Shown here: piece by piece, positions 37,401 to 46,337 of the stretch
Layout of the letters: each line of letters begins with the position of its first letter
Position numbering within the stretch: position 1 is the first letter of the stretch
Origin: Myxococcales bacterium
Lineage (GTDB): Bacteria > Myxococcota_A > Polyangia > Polyangiales > Polyangiaceae
Assembly (NCBI GenBank): GCA_016703425.1
Contig: JADJCA010000001.1
Coordinates: 868,001-932,000, forward strand
Direction: 5' to 3'
DNA: 64,000 bases
The notes under the pieces: generated by a model
What the model saw: the letters and a program-made list of their open reading frames with translations, nothing else
What the model was told of the DNA's origin: nothing
Databases searched by the model: none
Translations under genes and position numbers: made by a program

Positions 37401-38834
37401 TCAGCGCTTGAGGTCGACCGCTTCGACGAACTCCGCGGCCGGAACGGTCTCGCCAACCTCGTAGCTATCGACGGCGCCGGTGGGCTTCGCGCGCGGGGCG
37501 CAACCGCCGCCGTCGCCGCGCACAAAGAGCGACGGCACATCGACCTTCACGCCGCGCTTTCGAATCCGTAGGTTGCGTGAGCACGACGCGTTCGGGTCGG
37601 CGTATTCATACGCAAAGGGCGACGGTGCGCCGCCACAAGGCGCGAAGACGACAGCCCTGGTGCAAGCCGCATCGGCGTAGGCGCTGACGGGCCCTAGGCT
37701 CGTCGGCAGGCACCGGCGCTTTCCGTCTTCCGCGAGCGACACCTGGCATTCGGTCTGCTTCTCGGCGTCGTAGAGCCCCTTGCCAATGGGGCCGCCGGGC
37801 GCGCTCCACCGCGTCTCGTAGATGCGGTAGTCGCGCGGCGGCGGGACCTCGAAGACGCGAGGCAGGTCGGCCGGAGCGAGCTCGCCGCCGACTGGGTAGA
37901 CGCGCGGCGACGAGCCTAGGGGAGCGCACGCCGCCTTCGTGCCTGACGACGGACTCTTCACGCGCGGCCCGACGGCGAAAACCTTGGCTCGGCCGCCGCA
38001 GGCGTCGGCCTCGACCGCCACAAGGGGCTCTTTGCAGGCCACCGTGGCGGCCCCTCGCACTGCGCACTGAGCGTCGGCGAAGACCACGCTGGCTACCGTC
38101 GCAGCGTCCACCGGTACACAACGCACGGATTCGTCGAGGAGCGTCCGCGGCGTACAGTCGGCGTTGCGCTTCGCGTCGCGGAACACGCCGAAGGCGCGGC
38201 TGCCGTCGTCGCCATCGAGCATCACGGTGGAGAGCCCTTCGTCGGTGAAGACCTTCGGCTTCGTCGCGACGAACTCCGTGGGCGGCACCTCGTCGCCGAG
38301 GCCGTAATAGGTCGTGTCGACGTCGATGGGTTGCGGCGCGCACTCGCCCGTCGTGCCGCGACTGTAGACCACGGCGGGGCGCGTCTCCCCCGCGAGGGCG
38401 TGGATTTTCGTCGTCGACGGGCATGGCGTCGTCGCAGCCGCGAAGGTGGATGGCTTGCAAGGAGCTCTCGGGGCCACCACGAGCCGGGTCTCGCAGCTCG
38501 CGTCGGAAAAGACGTCTTCTGCCGAATACGTGGCCGCAGGCAGGCAGCGCGTCGCGCCGTCGCTCGCCGCCAGCATGTGACACTCGATGCCCAGCTTGGT
38601 GTCGTAGAACGTGCGAAAGACCTCGCCTACGGGGCCGAACGAGTCGAAGCGCGCCTCAAGCCTCGCGCCTCCTCGGATCGCGACGGGCAGCGTTGAGACG
38701 CCGCCGACGACCGGGGCCGCCGCAGAGGGGGTGGCGTCCGAGCTGCACGCGCCGAAGAGCAACAGGCAGGCTCCGCCAACGCAAAGCACCTCCCTCGCTC
38801 CGACATCACGTCTCGATTCGTCGTGGTCTTTCAA
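37401..38834 (-). CDS. Cys-rich lipoprotein with repeated domains
   Basis: A 477-residue lipoprotein (lipobox LLLFGAC). Its body is built of four or five units of about 100 residues, each with elements like ECHMLAASDGATRCLPA, ADCTPRTLLDESVRCVPV and ECQVSLAEDGKRRCLPT followed by a PAxxFV-type loop. Pairs of cysteines in each suggest disulfides. The start is a TTG with GGAGG eight bases upstream; an upstream ATG at 38,873 lacks such a site. It converges with the barrel gene (18-base gap) and diverges from the kinase gene. I do not recognise the family. Confidence 0.78.
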   Translation of the reverse strand: MKDHDESRRDVGAREVLCVGGACLLLFGACSSDATPSAAAPVVGGVSTLPVAIRGGARLEARFDSFGPVGEVFRTFYDTKLGIECHMLAASDGATRCLPAATYSAEDVFSDASCETRLVVAPRAPCKPSTFAAATTPCPSTTKIHALAGETRPAVVYSRGTTGECAPQPIDVDTTYYGLGDEVPPTEFVATKPKVFTDEGLSTVMLDGDDGSRAFGVFRDAKRNADCTPRTLLDESVRCVPVDAATVASVVFADAQCAVRGAATVACKEPLVAVEADACGGRAKVFAVGPRVKSPSSGTKAACAPLGSSPRVYPVGGELAPADLPRVFEVPPPRDYRIYETRWSAPGGPIGKGLYDAEKQTECQVSLAEDGKRRCLPTSLGPVSAYADAACTRAVVFAPCGGAPSPFAYEYADPNASCSRNLRIRKRGVKVDVPSLFVRGDGGGCAPRAKPTGAVDSYEVGETVPAAEFVEAVDLKR

Positions 38835-38998
38835 TGCCAGCGCCTCCCTTGGAGTTGCGTATGAATCGGCCACACCGGGAGTACCGCGAGGCCCCGCGCA
38901 CCAGGCACCGGACGGCGAACAAATCGCCTACAAATTCCTTGGCATCCTGCGGCCATGGCGAGGGGTCGAGTGTTACGCTTTCCGTCGGGAGGCGACGC

Positions 38999-40705
38999 GT
39001 GGCGCGAGCCAAGCCGCGAACGATTCTTTCAGCCGGCATGGTCGTCGATGGCAAGTACCGCATCGAACGCGTCCTCGCCAAAGGTGGAATGGGCGTCATT
39101 GCCGCCGCGTGGCGCGACGACCTCGCCAGTCGCGTTGCGCTCAAGCTCCTCGTGGACCACGACGGGGAAGCACGAACGCGCTTTGCACAAGAGGCGCGAG
39201 CTCTTTCGCGCCTCCGCAGCGAGCACGTCGTCAAGGTCTTCGACGTCGGGGAGCTCGCCGACGAGACGCCCTACATGGTCATGGAGTTTCTCGTCGGCGG
39301 CGACCTCGACAGCGTCCTTCGAGAGCGCGGGCCCTTGCCCGTGGAGACGGCGGTCGAGTGCATCCTACAAGCATGCGAAGGCATCGCCGAAGCGCACTCG
39401 CACGGCATCGTTCACCGCGATCTAAAGCCGTCGAACCTCTTTCTCACCAAGCGCCCCGATGGAAGGCCGCTCGTCAAGGTGGTCGACTTCGGCATCGCCA
39501 AGCAAGTGGGTCCCTTGGCGTCGCCCGGCCTGACGCAGCCGCTCGACGTCATTGGTTCGCCTCAATACATGAGCCCGGAACAGACGCGTGGTGATGTCGT
39601 GGACGCCCGTACCGACGTCTGGTCTCTCGGGGTGTGCCTGTACCAACTCCTGACCGATGAGGTGCCCTTCCCCGGCCAAACGGTGGCGACCATCGCTGCC
39701 GGCGTTCTCCGCGATGCGCCGCGGCCGCCGCAAGCCTTCCGGCCAGACCTGCCGCAACGTGTCGTTGACGTGATCTTGCGATGCCTCCAGAAGGCGCCTG
39801 AGGACCGCTTCGCCGACGTCGCCTCGCTGGCCGCATCGCTTGAGCGCCACGCGCCGGTCTCCGGAGAGAGCGCCGCGCGCCGCGTGCGGAGCGCGCTCGA
39901 GCCGCAAACGCCTCTCGTACCGATGCTCCCGCCGGGCGGCGTCGGCGATGGAACGGGCAAGGCCAAGCGCCCTGGCGGCCGGCGCCGCGCGGTCGTGGCC
40001 GGCGCACTGCTCCTCGTGGGCGCCGGGGTTGGCTTCGCGCTTTACCGTGGCGCGGGTGCCATTCCCGCGCGGGCAGCGTCACCACCACCCGACGTCGCTT
40101 CACGAGAAGCGCCCAGCGCTTCGGTTCAAGTCGTGACCCGAATGACGCTCCCAGAAACCGTACCCGCGGCCGCCGCTGCGCCCTTGACCCCCGAGTCTCC
40201 CCAGCCGCTAAAGGATGGGCCTGGCGTGTCGGCGCCCTTGTCGCCGCGGCAAGGGAGCCGGAAGAATGTGGACCGACGCGCCGCCCCCATCCTCGCAGGC
40301 GCTGCGGCGCCGAATGCGGCGGCCCCGCTTGGCGCGCCGCCGACTGGCCTGCCGCCAGCGGCGCAGGCGGCGGTCGCCGCGCCGCGCGCGTGGCGCTTTC
40401 AATCGACGAGCGTGAGCGAGCCGGTCGCCACCACGGCGGCGAGCGTCCAGCGAGCCGTGTCTCCCGTCGCGTCTCGCTTGGCGGAGTGCGCGAGGGGCGC
40501 CGTGGCGTCACAGACGTCGGAGCCGCACGCCACACTGCGAGTGGACACCGATGAGGAGGGCGTCATCGCTGTCGTGAGCCCGAACGCGCTCTTGCGCAGC
40601 GCCGCACCGTGCCTGTCAGCGACGCTCGTCGGGAGGCGCGTGCCCAACGTCGACACGGGTCGGGCGAGCGCCATCGTGCGACTCGTCTTTGCGGCAGACC
40701 CGTGA
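38999..40705 (+). CDS. Transmembrane Ser/Thr protein kinase
   Basis: A 568-residue kinase. The catalytic domain (about 20-285) has glycine loop AKGGMG (first glycine replaced by Ala, common in this group), K49 in VALK, HRDLKPSN, DFG in VVDFGIAK and SPE. A linker is followed by one membrane helix (about 324-342, AVVAGALLLVGAGVGFALY) and a Pro/Ala-rich region ending in a small C-terminal domain (about 460-568, ECARGAVAS ... RVDTDEEGVIAVVS) that resembles AgmX/TonB-C-like envelope modules. The GTG start has GGGAGG six bases upstream. It stands between the two halves of the electron-transfer region and could regulate it. Confidence 0.93.
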   Translation: MARAKPRTILSAGMVVDGKYRIERVLAKGGMGVIAAAWRDDLASRVALKLLVDHDGEARTRFAQEARALSRLRSEHVVKVFDVGELADETPYMVMEFLVGGDLDSVLRERGPLPVETAVECILQACEGIAEAHSHGIVHRDLKPSNLFLTKRPDGRPLVKVVDFGIAKQVGPLASPGLTQPLDVIGSPQYMSPEQTRGDVVDARTDVWSLGVCLYQLLTDEVPFPGQTVATIAAGVLRDAPRPPQAFRPDLPQRVVDVILRCLQKAPEDRFADVASLAASLERHAPVSGESAARRVRSALEPQTPLVPMLPPGGVGDGTGKAKRPGGRRRAVVAGALLLVGAGVGFALYRGAGAIPARAASPPPDVASREAPSASVQVVTRMTLPETVPAAAAAPLTPESPQPLKDGPGVSAPLSPRQGSRKNVDRRAAPILAGAAAPNAAAPLGAPPTGLPPAAQAAVAAPRAWRFQSTSVSEPVATTAASVQRAVSPVASRLAECARGAVASQTSEPHATLRVDTDEEGVIAVVSPNALLRSAAPCLSATLVGRRVPNVDTGRASAIVRLVFAADP

Positions 40706-40763
40706 CGACCGACCGTGACGAACGCTCGTTTGGCGAGTCCAAGGTCTGAGCATCACGCTCACG

Positions 40764-41264
40764 CTACGGCACGACGGTGAGCTCGCCCGTCATGCCCTCG
40801 CCGCGGTGCACGCGGCAGAAATACGGGAACACCCCTGCCGCGTCGAAGCGATGCTCGTAGACGGTCCCTGCCGGTGAAGACGGCGCGCTGCCGCAGTTCG
40901 TGTCGCTCACCGAGCAGAACTTGCCGTCGGCGGCGCCGGCGCTGCCGCTGGTCACCGTATGACCCGATGCCTGCCACACCCAACGCACCGTGTCGCCGAC
41001 GCGCAGCGTGAGCACCTCAGGAGCGAAGCGTTGGCCGGGCCCGACCCTCACCTCGTGCAGCGTGGGGGCAGCGTCACCGCCGGACTCGCCGCCGTCTGAA
41101 GCCGCGCCGTCGGCCCCCGCGTCGACGGCGCCGTCGCGCCTCGTCGTGTCCGCATCCAAACCGACCGACACATCGAGGGGTACGTTGAGCGGCCCGACGA
41201 CGGGATCAAAGGCGCCACATGCGGACGCCATCGCGCAGAATGCCAACGCGACCGAGCGCACCAT
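40764..41264 (-). CDS. Cupredoxin-like blue copper lipoprotein
   Basis: A 166-residue lipoprotein (lipobox MASAC). An Asp/Ala/Gly linker (about 40-66) precedes a plastocyanin-type domain (about 68-166). All four type-1 copper ligands are visible: H102 (SGHTV), then C150-x2-H153-x4-M158 in FPYFCRVHRGEGM. An extra Cys pair (C117, C124) may form a disulfide. Such proteins pass single electrons in the periplasm or at the surface. It is divergent from the monohaem cytochrome gene and near the barrel genes, so it probably belongs to the same electron-transfer set. Confidence 0.9.
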   Translation of the reverse strand: MVRSVALAFCAMASACGAFDPVVGPLNVPLDVSVGLDADTTRRDGAVDAGADGAASDGGESGGDAAPTLHEVRVGPGQRFAPEVLTLRVGDTVRWVWQASGHTVTSGSAGAADGKFCSVSDTNCGSAPSSPAGTVYEHRFDAAGVFPYFCRVHRGEGMTGELTVVP

Positions 41265-41309
41265 ACGAGCATCGTACCGGACCACTTGGCCATGCGATAT
41301 ACACGGACG

Positions 41310-41726
41310 ATGCTCCGCGTGAGACGCCTGATCGTTGGCGCAGCCTTGCCGCTGACGCTCGCGTGCTCGGCGGGGCCTCGAAGCGAGTCAGCCTACGCAG
41401 CCAAGGTTCCGCCGGAGCTGCGGGAGAGCTTCGACCTCTTCGCGCACCGCTGCTCGAAGTGCCACGGCCTCGGGCGAGCGCTCGAGAGCGGCATCTCCGA
41501 CGACGACCAGTGGGTCAACTACGTGCGGCGCATGCGCCTGCAACCAACGAGCGGGATCTCAGAGGTCGATGAGGCTGGCATCTTGCCGTTCTTGCGGCTC
41601 TACGCGGCGCGAGAGCGAGCGCGCAAGGCCGCTCCTCCGCTGGCGGCTGGCACCGACGCAGGTTCCGTGGCGGCCCTCCCCGCGAGCCCGGCGAAACCCG
41701 AACCCGACGGTGGCAGCGCGCCGTGA
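41310..41726 (+). CDS. Monohaem c-type cytochrome lipoprotein
   Basis: A 138-residue lipoprotein (lipobox LTLAC) with one CXXCH (CSKCHGLGRAL) and a possible distal Met (VRRMRLQPTSG). The C-terminal 40 residues are Ala/Pro-rich. An alternative ATG lies 18 bases upstream. Its stop overlaps the start of the haem-motif barrel gene (TGATG), so the pair is co-translated. It could shuttle electrons to that barrel. Confidence 0.88.
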   Translation: MLRVRRLIVGAALPLTLACSAGPRSESAYAAKVPPELRESFDLFAHRCSKCHGLGRALESGISDDDQWVNYVRRMRLQPTSGISEVDEAGILPFLRLYAARERARKAAPPLAAGTDAGSVAALPASPAKPEPDGGSAP

Positions 41727-42913
41727 TGCCGACCTTTCTCACGCGGTGGCGCGTCCTCGCGACCATGCTGATGTTCGTCATCGCCTCGGCCACCTCGGCG
41801 GCAAGAGCTGTCGAGCACAACTTCGCCGGGTCGGTGCAACTGGACCAGCACTTCGTTCCGACCGCTTCTCCGGCCGACGCGCGACGGCTGGGCTTCGCCG
41901 GCTTCACGCTCGAAGCGGCGGGCAAGCTGGCCGTCGACTTCTCCGAGCGCGTCTCCGCCAACGTGAAGGTCTGCTTCGGCTGCCATGGCTTCGAGACCGA
42001 CATGGCTCACTTCGACTATCGCGCGTCGGACGGCTTCCGCGTCCGTTTTGGTCGGATGAGTCCGACCTTTGGCTTGTTCAACCTTCGCCACGATCCGGCC
42101 AATCACAAGCTGAGCAGCAAGCCCTTGCCCTACGACATGGGGCGGATGCTGCGCCATCGCGCGTGGAATCAGGGCGTTTTGCCGAGCCCGTTTCCCGACA
42201 ACGGCGTCGAGATCAGCGGGGCCCACGCGGGCGAAGCCGTCACCCTCGAGTACGCCGCGCACGCCGTTTCAGGCATGAAGGCCGACGCGCGAGCGCTCGA
42301 TTTGGACTTCGTCCAGTCACGCACCGGCGGCCTGTATTACGTGGACAACAACGCGCTCCCCACGGTGGGGGGACGGGTTGCGGCCAACGTTCGCCTCGCC
42401 CCGAAGGTGGAACTCGGCGCCGGGGCCTCAGGGCTCGTGGGCACCTTCGATCCCAACAACGAGCGCACCTACGCGGTGCTCGGCGGTGATCTCGCGTTGC
42501 GCATTGGGCGCACCCAATTGCGTGCAGAGTACCTTCTTCGGCGGCAGGAGTTTGACACCTCGGAGCCGTCGCGCTTCAAGTACGTCCTGTCTCCGCGCGG
42601 CGAGTTCTTCGTCAAACACGGCGCGTACGCCGAGATCGAGCAGCCCTTGTCTTCGTCCGTTGATGCCGTGCTCCGCGTCGACGGCATGATGCGCGTCGGC
42701 AACCTTGAGCGCCCGCCTCCGCTCGATCCGGCGCCGGAAGGTGAGCTCTCGCGTCGAAGCAGCGTGGGCCGCGTCACCGTCGGTAGCGTGTGGGCCGTGG
42801 ACGCGGCCCTTCGCCTCAAGACCTCGGTCGAGGTCACGCACTTCTCCGATCGCGATCTCGCCGGAAGGCGTGACGCCGTTGGCGTGCACGTCGCGGGCGT
42901 CGGCACGTTCTAG
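41726..42913 (+). CDS. Outer-membrane barrel with internal CXXCH motif
   Basis: A 395-residue exported protein (signal peptide cut near SAARAVE). From residue 30 it consists of amphipathic beta-strands and turns typical of a porin (GFRVRFGRMSP, GGRVAANVRLAPKVELGAG, LRAEYLLRRQEF), ending HVAGVGTF with the C-terminal Phe of outer-membrane barrels. Early in the barrel a haem motif appears, VKVCFGCHGFETDMAHFDY, with nearby histidines. A covalent haem on a porin-like barrel is unusual and would suit passing electrons across the outer membrane. Coupled to the monohaem cytochrome upstream. Confidence 0.86.
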   Translation: MPTFLTRWRVLATMLMFVIASATSAARAVEHNFAGSVQLDQHFVPTASPADARRLGFAGFTLEAAGKLAVDFSERVSANVKVCFGCHGFETDMAHFDYRASDGFRVRFGRMSPTFGLFNLRHDPANHKLSSKPLPYDMGRMLRHRAWNQGVLPSPFPDNGVEISGAHAGEAVTLEYAAHAVSGMKADARALDLDFVQSRTGGLYYVDNNALPTVGGRVAANVRLAPKVELGAGASGLVGTFDPNNERTYAVLGGDLALRIGRTQLRAEYLLRRQEFDTSEPSRFKYVLSPRGEFFVKHGAYAEIEQPLSSSVDAVLRVDGMMRVGNLERPPPLDPAPEGELSRRSSVGRVTVGSVWAVDAALRLKTSVEVTHFSDRDLAGRRDAVGVHVAGVGTF

Positions 42914-43033
42914 CGCACGCACCTTGTTGGGGCCTATTTCGGCAATTCCCGCGGGGCGGCTGCCGCGTGGCGCAGCGGGCGGAAGATCAGTTCCGTTCCA
43001 TCTGGGAGACGCTTGCTCTATATCGCGCCTCCC

Positions 43034-44923
43034 ATGGTCCCGCGTCGCTTCCCGTCTCGCGCCCGCCACCTCCACGCGGGCCTGGCGGTCGCCTTGATTT
43101 GCACGGCCCATGCGGGCCCCGCAGGCGCACAGGGCACGGAAGCGCCCGCCGACCCGACGCCGACCTCGCCCTCGCCCTCGCCCTCGACCCCGACCCCGAC
43201 CCCGACCCCGACCTCGACCCCGACCTCGACCCCGACCCCGACCTCGACCCCGACCCCGACCTCGACCCCGACCCCGACCTCGACCTCGACCTCGACCTCG
43301 ACCTCGACCTCGACCTCGACCCCGACCTCGACCCCGAAGACGCCGCTGGAGCTGCCGCGGCTCATTTTTGACTCAGGTCGACCGGTCGTGCGCAAGGCGG
43401 AGCCCGATGTGATTCGCCTCGAGCTGCACGGCGAATACCAGGCTCGCTACCAGCGGCAGCCCAACTTGCGCCTTACGCCGACCGCGACGCGCATCGACGC
43501 GATCCCCAACCTCGCGCTCGATTCCATCGGCCAGACGGAGCATGCGAGCCACTGGCTTCGCATGACGCCGGTCCTGCAGCTTGGTGCCCGCGTCGAAATC
43601 ACGGGCCAGCTCGACTTGGTGACAGGTCAGCTCGCGGGAGCGAGCACGCGCGGCGTTTCCGCTGACGAGAGCCCGCGAGACGAGCTCGACGGCTTCAAGA
43701 ACATCCAGCCCCGCTGGCTCTACGCGACCTTCCGCACCGACTACGGCGTCCTGCGGGTGGGTCAGCAGTCGAGCCATTGGGGCATGGGCATGTTCATCAA
43801 CGACGGAGATCATCCCTCGTTGTTCGGTGACTACCGCTACGGGAACCTCTACGAGCGCGTCGCGTTCTTGACGAAGCCGCTCGGCAAAGACAGCCCGCTG
43901 CTCGTCGGCCTAACGGGCGATCTCGTCTTCCGCGACGCGAACGCGCGGCTCGTGGACGGCGACATCGCCTTTCAGGGCGGCCTGATCGCGCTCTACGAGC
44001 GAGACACGAACAACTCGCTCGGCGTGGCGGCCATCTACCGCAGTCAGCGGCGCGACAAGGAGAGCGGCCGCGAGCTCTTCACCTACACAGAAGGCCTCGA
44101 CGTCGTCGTCCTCGACGCGACGGCGAAGTTTGCGGCGCGGGCGCCCGGCTCGGACGACACTTTCGTCTTCGGCGCCGCCGAGCTGGCCGGCGTCTTCGGT
44201 TCGACGAACATGCTCCGACGGACCATCGCGAGCCAGATTGAAGACACGACGGTCCGCTCCTTCGGCGGGGCGCTGCGCGCAGGCCTCGTGCACCGGGCCA
44301 GCAAGGCTAGCCCGCTCGATCGCGCTGGCCTCGAGGGCTACGGCGACTTCGTGGGTCAGGTCGAGCTCGGGCACGCCTCCGGCGACGCCGACCCTTACGA
44401 CAACGTTCAGCGGCGCTTCGCATTCTCCACCAACTACAAAGTTGGTCTCATTCTCTTCGACGAGGTGATGCGTTGGCAGACGGCCCGCGCCGCCACGGCA
44501 GCGCAAGACCCGCTCCTCACGAACGCGTCGCGACCAACGCCCGGCGTCGACCGCCTTCCGTCGAATGGGGCCGTGTTCGGCGCCCAATACCTCTATCCCA
44601 CCTTTGTCGTGCGGCCGCGGCAATGGCTCGACCTGAAGCTGGGCGTGCTCATCGCGCAGACCACCGCCGACCTCGTCGATCCGTACCGGCTCACGGTGAC
44701 GGGCGCCTACGTCAACTACCAAGGCGGCTCCCCCAAGCGGCATGATCTCGGCGTGGAGCTCGACACGGGCGTGGAAGCACGCGTCCCGCTCAACACAGAC
44801 CTCAACCTGGCGCTAGGTGCGCAGGGCGGCGTGCTCTTCCCCGGCGCAGCCCTCTCCGACGCGACCGACCGATCGCTCAAAACGCCTTGGCTCGTCGTCG
44901 GGCGCCTCGGCATCCTCTACTGA
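43034..44923 (+). CDS. Large outer-membrane barrel with Pro/Ser-Thr linker
   Basis: A 629-residue exported protein (signal peptide cut near GPAGAQG). Residues about 42-101 are a Pro-Thr/Ser-Thr dipeptide repeat. From about 115 it is an outer-membrane barrel: long stretches of alternating hydrophobic residues, aromatic girdles (QPRWLYATFRTDYGVLRVGQQ) and a C-terminal strand ending GRLGILY. No haem motif is present. It follows the haem-barrel gene on the same strand (120-base gap), so it may be part of the same transport or electron-transfer complex, or an unrelated porin. Confidence 0.82.
   Translation: MVPRRFPSRARHLHAGLAVALICTAHAGPAGAQGTEAPADPTPTSPSPSPSTPTPTPTPTSTPTSTPTPTSTPTPTSTPTPTSTSTSTSTSTSTSTPTSTPKTPLELPRLIFDSGRPVVRKAEPDVIRLELHGEYQARYQRQPNLRLTPTATRIDAIPNLALDSIGQTEHASHWLRMTPVLQLGARVEITGQLDLVTGQLAGASTRGVSADESPRDELDGFKNIQPRWLYATFRTDYGVLRVGQQSSHWGMGMFINDGDHPSLFGDYRYGNLYERVAFLTKPLGKDSPLLVGLTGDLVFRDANARLVDGDIAFQGGLIALYERDTNNSLGVAAIYRSQRRDKESGRELFTYTEGLDVVVLDATAKFAARAPGSDDTFVFGAAELAGVFGSTNMLRRTIASQIEDTTVRSFGGALRAGLVHRASKASPLDRAGLEGYGDFVGQVELGHASGDADPYDNVQRRFAFSTNYKVGLILFDEVMRWQTARAATAAQDPLLTNASRPTPGVDRLPSNGAVFGAQYLYPTFVVRPRQWLDLKLGVLIAQTTADLVDPYRLTVTGAYVNYQGGSPKRHDLGVELDTGVEARVPLNTDLNLALGAQGGVLFPGAALSDATDRSLKTPWLVVGRLGILY
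43159..43337 (+). repeat. Hexanucleotide tandem repeat (about 30 units)
   Basis: About 180 bases made almost entirely of two hexamers, ccgacc and tcgacc, in mixed order. They encode Pro-Thr and Ser-Thr dipeptides in the barrel gene. Because the unit is six bases, slippage would lengthen or shorten the linker without shifting the frame. Confidence 0.92.
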
Positions 44924-44924
44924 A

Positions 44925-44951
44925 AAGCGGCCCGCTTGACCCAAGCCGCTT
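44925..44951 (+). terminator. Hairpin after the barrel gene
   Basis: AAGCGGC and GCCGCTT form a perfect 7-bp inverted repeat directly after the stop codon, with a 13-base loop and no T-run. Possible terminator of the barrel transcript before the biotin-carrier gene. Confidence 0.35.
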
Positions 44952-44994
44952 CGTGGCGACTCCACCTGGCGCCCCACCTGGAGTAGGGTGAGCC

Positions 44995-45507
44995 ATGCGC
45001 TATTTCGTCACGCTCGGCGAAGGTGAGCCGATCGCCGTCGATGTCCTCGAGTTGCCCTCTGGCGCCCTCGACGTTCGCGTCAACGAGCGCGTCCTCGACG
45101 TCGACGTCGTCGACGTCGCAGGCGCGGCCGGCGCTGTGAGTGTGCGTGTCGACGGGCGCGTCGTGGATCTGACCGTCGAAGGTGCGCCGCCCGACGTGGG
45201 CATCGTCGCGAGCGGACACCGCTCCTACGTCAAGGTCGAGAGCGCGCGCTTGCGGGCGGCCCTCGCCGCGAAGAAGCCCGGCGGACAGGGCGCTGAGAAG
45301 CTCCTCAAGTCACCGATGCCGGGGCGCGTCGTGAAGGTGCTCGTGGCCGCCGGCGACGAAGTGGCGGCAGGGCAAGCGCTTCTCGTCATCGAGGCGATGA
45401 AGATGGAGAACGAGGTCCGCGCGAAGGGACCTGGCGTCGTGAAGGAGATCTTCGTCGTCGCCGGCACCCCTGTCGAAGCGAGCGCGCGACTCATCGCGTT
45501 CACGTGA
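44995..45507 (+). CDS. Biotin carboxyl carrier protein / biotin-lipoyl domain protein
   Basis: A 170-residue protein. The C-terminal 70 residues are a biotinyl domain with the canonical site EAMKMEN (K136) and the turn MPGRVVKVLV. The N-terminal part is a beta-rich region as in the carrier subunits of acyl-CoA or pyruvate carboxylases. Biotin on K136 would carry CO2 between carboxylase and carboxyltransferase subunits, which are not in the window. It ends in a GTGA overlap with the CPBP-type gene. Confidence 0.9.
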   Translation: MRYFVTLGEGEPIAVDVLELPSGALDVRVNERVLDVDVVDVAGAAGAVSVRVDGRVVDLTVEGAPPDVGIVASGHRSYVKVESARLRAALAAKKPGGQGAEKLLKSPMPGRVVKVLVAAGDEVAAGQALLVIEAMKMENEVRAKGPGVVKEIFVVAGTPVEASARLIAFT

Positions 45508-46274
45508 GCGAAGAGCCCGCCCAAAGGGCCGCCTCGGCGACGCCGGGCAGGCGCACTGCCAAGGACGTGGCCCTCGTGGGCGTCGCCTCGTGGGCCGTCA
45601 TCCAAGGCATCGGCGCCGTCCTCGCCACGAACGCGACGGGCAGCGTGGTGTTGCAAGCGCTCGCGGCAGAGGTCGGCGCGGGCCGCGCTGGCGTGGCCTG
45701 GTCCTACGGCAAGGCGCGGCGCTTGGCACGACGCATTCTCGAGGGCTCCGGCGTCGCCGCGGTGCCGGTCGTCGCCATTGTTGGCCTTGGGGCGATGACG
45801 GGAGGCCTGCGTGTGGCCACCGCGAGCTCGCCATCGCTCGCCACGCTGCTGCTCGGCGCCGCCGTCGCAACAGCCGCCGCCGTGCGGGACGAGCTCATTT
45901 TGCGCGGCGTTCTCCTTCGCGCCTTCGCGGGCCTTATGGGAGCCCCTCTCCTGTACCTCGTGGCCGGGGTTGTTGGCGCCGCCGGGAGCCAGAGCGCCGC
46001 CGTATGGGAGCTCGCGGCGCGCTTTGCGTGGGGTGTGTTCGCGACGGCGTTGTGGAGGAGGGACCGCGGCGCGGTGATGGCCTGCGCAGCCCACGCGACG
46101 CTTCACTTCTCGCTCGGGCCCTTGCTCGCCGGAGGGCTGGCTGACGTCCAAACGGTCAAGGCCGCCTTCTCGGGCGCCGGCGGCATGGCCTCAAGTCCCG
46201 TCGCCGCGGGGATCCTCGCGCTCGCGGCGGCGGCCTTGGCCTTCGCCACCGAGCGACGACGCGCTGCGTCGTAG
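45504..46274 (+). CDS. CPBP-type intramembrane protein
   Basis: A 256-residue protein with about six to seven membrane helices. It carries a variant of the CPBP/Abi protease motifs: RDELILRG (DExxxR instead of EExxxR) and AAHATLHFSLG near the C-terminus. These residues coordinate zinc in Rce1-like intramembrane proteases. The Glu-Glu pair is changed to Asp-Glu, so activity is uncertain. GTG start; overlaps the biotin-carrier gene by four bases. Confidence 0.78.
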   Translation: MSEEPAQRAASATPGRRTAKDVALVGVASWAVIQGIGAVLATNATGSVVLQALAAEVGAGRAGVAWSYGKARRLARRILEGSGVAAVPVVAIVGLGAMTGGLRVATASSPSLATLLLGAAVATAAAVRDELILRGVLLRAFAGLMGAPLLYLVAGVVGAAGSQSAAVWELAARFAWGVFATALWRRDRGAVMACAAHATLHFSLGPLLAGGLADVQTVKAAFSGAGGMASSPVAAGILALAAAALAFATERRRAAS

Positions 46275-46337
46275 GCAATCGTGAACGCGTCGGTGCTCGG
46301 GGCGCGACGAGGGGGGGCGCTGGGATATAACGAGGCG

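Noticed and set aside
43159..43337. Short tandem repeats considered as a CRISPR array
   Set aside because: Units are six bases with no spacers and lie inside an open reading frame.
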